From Actinoplanes sp. M2I2 (GTDB lineage: Bacteria; Actinomycetota; Actinomycetes; Mycobacteriales; Micromonosporaceae), in NCBI RefSeq assembly GCF_023544445.1, contig NZ_JALPVJ010000005.1, positions 62,001 through 126,000 on the forward strand: DNA of 64,000 nucleotides. Reading direction: 5' to 3'. Every line of letters begins with the position of its first letter. The first letter of the stretch is position 1. Made by a program: the position numbers and the translations under genes. Under the pieces are notes generated by a model. It was given only the letters and a program-made list of their open reading frames with translations, did no database searches and had not been told where the DNA came from. This document shows, piece after piece, positions 61,261 to 64,000 of this stretch.

Positions 61261-62121
61261 ATGGAGATGGAGGTGCTCCGGCCCGCGGGCTCGGAGCAGG
61301 CACCACCCGAGGCCGGAGAACCATCCGGGGCCGGGGAGCCGAAACCGGCGCCTTGGTGGAAAAAGGCCGATCTGCGGCGAAAGCTGGCGATCGGCGCCGT
61401 GGCGGCCTGGGCGGTCGCGATCACGGCCGTGGTGCTGCTGCGGGACGGCGACGACCCGGGGGCCCCGGCCGCGCTCCCGGCGGCCTCCCCCTCCGCCTCG
61501 GACGCGCCGCTCACCGTCCCCCAGCTCTACCAGGCGCTGCGCCCCTCGGTCGTGCTCATCAAGGCGACGGGCAGCGGAGCCGGCGCCGACACCGGCACGG
61601 GCGTCGTCGCCAACGCCGACGGCACCATCCTCACCGCGTTCCACGTCGTCGAGGGGGCCAAGGCCATCACCGTCGCGTACGCCGACGGCACCGAGTCGCC
61701 GGCCGAGATCGTGACGTCGAGCGCCGCCCAGGACATCGCCACCCTCAAGCCCGGCAAGCTCCCCGAGACGCTGGTGCCCGCGGTGCTCGGCGGCGGGGCG
61801 GCGATCGGCGACGACGTGGTGGCGATCGGCAACCCGCTCGGGCTGACCGCGACCACCACCAGCGGGGTCGTCTCGGGCCTCGAGCGCACGCTCAGCCGCG
61901 ACCGGGGCGGTGACATCGCCGGACTGATCCAGTTCGACGCGGCGGTCAACCCGGGCAGCTCGGGCGGTCCGCTCCTCAACGACCGGGGTCAGGTGATCGG
62001 CATCGTCGTGGCCCTGGCCAACCCGACCGACGCCGGCACGTTCATCGGCATCGGTTTCGCCGTACCCATCGGGGCCGCCCTCGGCGCCGGGGAGGGCGAC
62101 GGCCAGAACCCCCCGCTGTGA
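61261..62121 (+). CDS. HtrA/DegP-like serine protease without PDZ domain
   Basis: 286 aa. Pro-rich cytoplasmic head, one membrane helix (about residues 40-60), then an S1C trypsin domain outside with His in TAFHVVEG, Asp in AQDIATLK and Ser in NPGSSGGPL. It ends without a PDZ domain, which is shorter than DegP/HtrA. Likely cleaves or senses damaged exported proteins. It starts the gene group continuing with MoxR and DUF58, 37 bp away. Confidence 0.87.
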   Translation: MEMEVLRPAGSEQAPPEAGEPSGAGEPKPAPWWKKADLRRKLAIGAVAAWAVAITAVVLLRDGDDPGAPAALPAASPSASDAPLTVPQLYQALRPSVVLIKATGSGAGADTGTGVVANADGTILTAFHVVEGAKAITVAYADGTESPAEIVTSSAAQDIATLKPGKLPETLVPAVLGGGAAIGDDVVAIGNPLGLTATTTSGVVSGLERTLSRDRGGDIAGLIQFDAAVNPGSSGGPLLNDRGQVIGIVVALANPTDAGTFIGIGFAVPIGAALGAGEGDGQNPPL

Positions 62122-62158
62122 CCCGACGTTGTCGCCACGAGACTCTGAGGACGGACGC

Positions 62159-63175
62159 ATGAACCTGCCGGCACGCGGCGCCCACCCCTTCACCGACGCC
62201 CCGCCGGCCTCGGCCGGACCGATCGAGAAGGTCCTCTACGAGGTCAAGAAGACCATCGTGGGTCAGGACAATCTGCTCGAGCGGCTGCTCGTGGCCCTGC
62301 TCGCCCGCGGGCACATCCTGGTCGAGGGCGTGCCCGGGCTGGCCAAGACGCTCGCCGTGAAGTCGCTGGCCGACGCGATCGGCGGCGACTTCCACCGGGT
62401 GCAGTTCACCCCCGACCTGGTGCCGGCCGACATCGTCGGCACCCGCGTGTACCACCAGCCGACCGGCGAGTTCCAGGTGCAGCTGGGCCCGGTCTTCACC
62501 AACCTGCTGCTCGCCGACGAGATCAACCGCGCGCCGGCCAAGGTGCAGAGCGCGCTGCTCGAGGTGATGCAGGAACGCCAGGTGACGATCGGCCGCGAGA
62601 CCCACAAGGTGCCCAACCCGTTCCTGGTCATGGCCACCCAGAACCCGATCGAGACCGAGGGCACCTATCCGCTCCCGGAGGCCCAGATCGACCGGTTCAT
62701 GATGAAGGTGATCGTCGGCTATCCCAGCCCCACCGAGGAGTTCGTCGTCGTCGAGCGGGCCCTCGCCCCAGCCGCGGTGATCCAGAAGATCATCGACCCC
62801 GGGACGCTGGTCTCGCTGCAGCAGCAGGCCGACCGGGTGTACGTGGACCCGTCGCTGATCGAGTTCGCGGTGCAGCTGGCCCACGCCACCCGCGATCCGG
62901 CCCGCATCGGCCTGACCGACCTGGCCCGGTACGTCACCTTCGGGGCCAGCCCCCGGTCGTCGATCAGCCTCGTGCTGGCCGCCCGGGCGCTCGCCTTCAT
63001 CCGCGGGCGCGAGTACGTCGTACCGGAGGATCTGACCGATCTGGCCCTGGACGTGCTGCGGCACCGGCTCGTGCTGTCCTACGAGGCGCTCTCGGACGAG
63101 GTGACCGCCGACGTGATCCTGCAGAAGGTGCTGGCCAACGTCGCGATCCCGGAGCCGGCCGGCCGAGGCCGCTGA
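62159..63175 (+). CDS. MoxR-family AAA+ ATPase
   Basis: 338 aa. Walker A EGVPGLAKT, Walker B LLLADEINRA, sensor 1 ATQNP and the MoxR signature PLPEAQIDRFMMK; the C-terminal lid has GASPRSSISLVLAARALAFIRGR. MoxR ATPases act as chaperones for VWA-type proteins. The DUF58 gene 1 bp downstream is the usual partner. ATG 62159 fits the conserved N-terminus; an in-frame start at 62129 is less likely. Confidence 0.93.
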   Translation: MNLPARGAHPFTDAPPASAGPIEKVLYEVKKTIVGQDNLLERLLVALLARGHILVEGVPGLAKTLAVKSLADAIGGDFHRVQFTPDLVPADIVGTRVYHQPTGEFQVQLGPVFTNLLLADEINRAPAKVQSALLEVMQERQVTIGRETHKVPNPFLVMATQNPIETEGTYPLPEAQIDRFMMKVIVGYPSPTEEFVVVERALAPAAVIQKIIDPGTLVSLQQQADRVYVDPSLIEFAVQLAHATRDPARIGLTDLARYVTFGASPRSSISLVLAARALAFIRGREYVVPEDLTDLALDVLRHRLVLSYEALSDEVTADVILQKVLANVAIPEPAGRGR

Positions 63176-63176
63176 G

Positions 63177-64000
63177 ATGAGCTCCGCACCGGACAGGTTG
63201 CTCAGACGCCTCGAGTGGCGGCTCGGGCGGCGTCTCGACGGGCGTCTGCAGGGCAGCTACCGCACGGTGTGGCACGGCGCCGGCATCGACTTCACCGACC
63301 TGCGGCTCTACGCGGCCGAGGACGACGTCCGGCACATCGACTGGAACGTGACGGCCCGCCTGGACGAGCCGTACGTCCGGCAGTACACCGAGGACCGGGA
63401 GATGACCGCCTGGCTGGTGATCGACCGGTCGGCGTCGATGCGGTTCGGCCAGGGCGCCGGCAAGGAGTCGACGGCCACCGAGCTGGCCGTGAGCATCGCG
63501 CGGCTGATCTCGCGGGGCGGCAACCGGGTCGGCGCGATCCTCTACGACAACGCCGGCCACCAGGTCATCCCGCCCCGCGGCGGCCGCGACCAGGTCCTGC
63601 GGATCACCCGGGAGCTGTTGCGGCCGGCGCCGAAGGGCCGGCCCGGCACGACCACCGACCTGGCGGCCATGCTGCGGCTGGCCGCGACCACCACGTCGCG
63701 CCGGCGCAGCCTGGTCTTCGTGATGAGCGACTTCATCGGCGAGCAGGGCTGGGACAGGCCGCTGGCCCAGCTCACCCACCGGCACGAGGTCGTGGTGGTG
63801 CGGGTCGTCGACCCGGCCGAGGTGGAGCTGCCCGACCTCGGCGTGATCCTGGTCGAGGACGCCGAGACCGGGGAGCAGCTGCTGGTCGACACCAGCGATC
63901 CGCTGCTGCGGGCCCGGCTGGCCGACCAGGCGGGCGCCCGCGAGACCGAACTGGCCGAGGGCATGCGCCGGGCCGGGGTCAGCGCCCAGCGCATCACGAC
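63177..64000 (+). CDS. DUF58/VWA-like protein (runs off window)
   Basis: At least 274 aa. WHGAGIDFTDLRLYAAEDDVRHIDWNVTAR is the DUF58 core, followed by a VWA-like part with a near-MIDAS motif (VIDRSASMRFG, then SDFIG). It is the standard companion of MoxR. ATG is 1 nt after the moxR stop. The C-terminus is outside the window. Confidence 0.93.
   Translation, partial: MSSAPDRLLRRLEWRLGRRLDGRLQGSYRTVWHGAGIDFTDLRLYAAEDDVRHIDWNVTARLDEPYVRQYTEDREMTAWLVIDRSASMRFGQGAGKESTATELAVSIARLISRGGNRVGAILYDNAGHQVIPPRGGRDQVLRITRELLRPAPKGRPGTTTDLAAMLRLAATTTSRRRSLVFVMSDFIGEQGWDRPLAQLTHRHEVVVVRVVDPAEVELPDLGVILVEDAETGEQLLVDTSDPLLRARLADQAGARETELAEGMRRAGVSAQRIT

Noticed and set aside
60865..62193. Long minus-strand 442-codon frame read as one protein with a TspO end
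   Set aside because: Only the last ~75 codons resemble TspO; the rest is antisense to the HtrA-like gene. The TspO part is a frameshifted remnant.

Overview
The window is high-GC DNA with strong G/C third-position bias, frequent GTG/TTG starts, clear Shine-Dalgarno (SD) sites and actinobacterial families: a CvnABCD conservon, an F420-type LLM oxidoreductase, WYL regulators, L,D-transpeptidase lipoproteins, MoxR/DUF58 and an ECF sigma/anti-sigma pair. The style fits a soil actinomycete, most likely Micromonosporaceae (Actinoplanes-like). That placement is inference from gene style; no 16S gene is present.

Layout. 0-2.5 kb: end of a xylose locus (xylB start, xylA, divergent ROK regulator). 2.5-7.3 kb: MarR regulator, SpoIIE-type phosphatase, a solute-binding/VWA lipoprotein-like protein, a lactonase-fold propeller. 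7.3-12 kb: conservon (GTPase, DUF742, roadblock, sensor kinase). 12-19 kb: two proteins sharing a C-terminal domain, a WYL regulator, a Ser/Pro/Thr-rich anchored protein and an M48-type membrane peptidase with a repeat tail. 19-28.5 kb: CYP152-like P450, GH20 hexosaminidase, GNAT, SGNH hydrolase, LLM oxidoreductase, WYL regulator divergent from a DrrAB-like ABC exporter, CorA. 28.6-31.3 kb: a polysaccharide flippase fused to an HxxxD acyltransferase/condensation-like domain. 31.4-34.2 kb: repeat-rich DNA with one secreted GRPxD-repeat protein. 34.2-41.4 kb: DUF2750, CheY-like regulator, PRC-barrel protein, KAS III, MHYT protein, two L,D-transpeptidases and tRNA-Lys(CTT). 41.5-45 kb: FAAL-carrier-condensation protein. 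45-48.5 kb: DUF429, trypsin-like protease, two-component system. 48.7-52 kb: multidomain GH87 alpha-1,3-glucanase. 52-57.9 kb: DUF2243/CtaG pair, PRC protein, SGNH lipoprotein, an unrecognised 476-aa protein with a conflict-system-like C-terminus, and a DMT-like membrane protein. 58-61 kb: beta-propeller/sigma/anti-sigma operon and a broken tspO. 61.2-64 kb: HtrA-like protease, MoxR ATPase, DUF58 protein running off the end.

Themes. Many genes act at the envelope: peptidoglycan cross-linking, glycan export and acylation, glucan and hexosamine degradation, secreted proteases and lipoproteins. Three genes handle fatty acyl groups (CYP152, KAS III, FAAL). A conspicuous structural feature is the number of short tandem repeats (15-44 bp units), several of them lying on or just after stop codons. 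The most unusual candidates are the flippase-acyltransferase fusion, the 476-aa protein at 54.9-56.4 kb, the degenerate sigma factor, and the RBS-masking hairpin with its small ORF at 56.7 kb.
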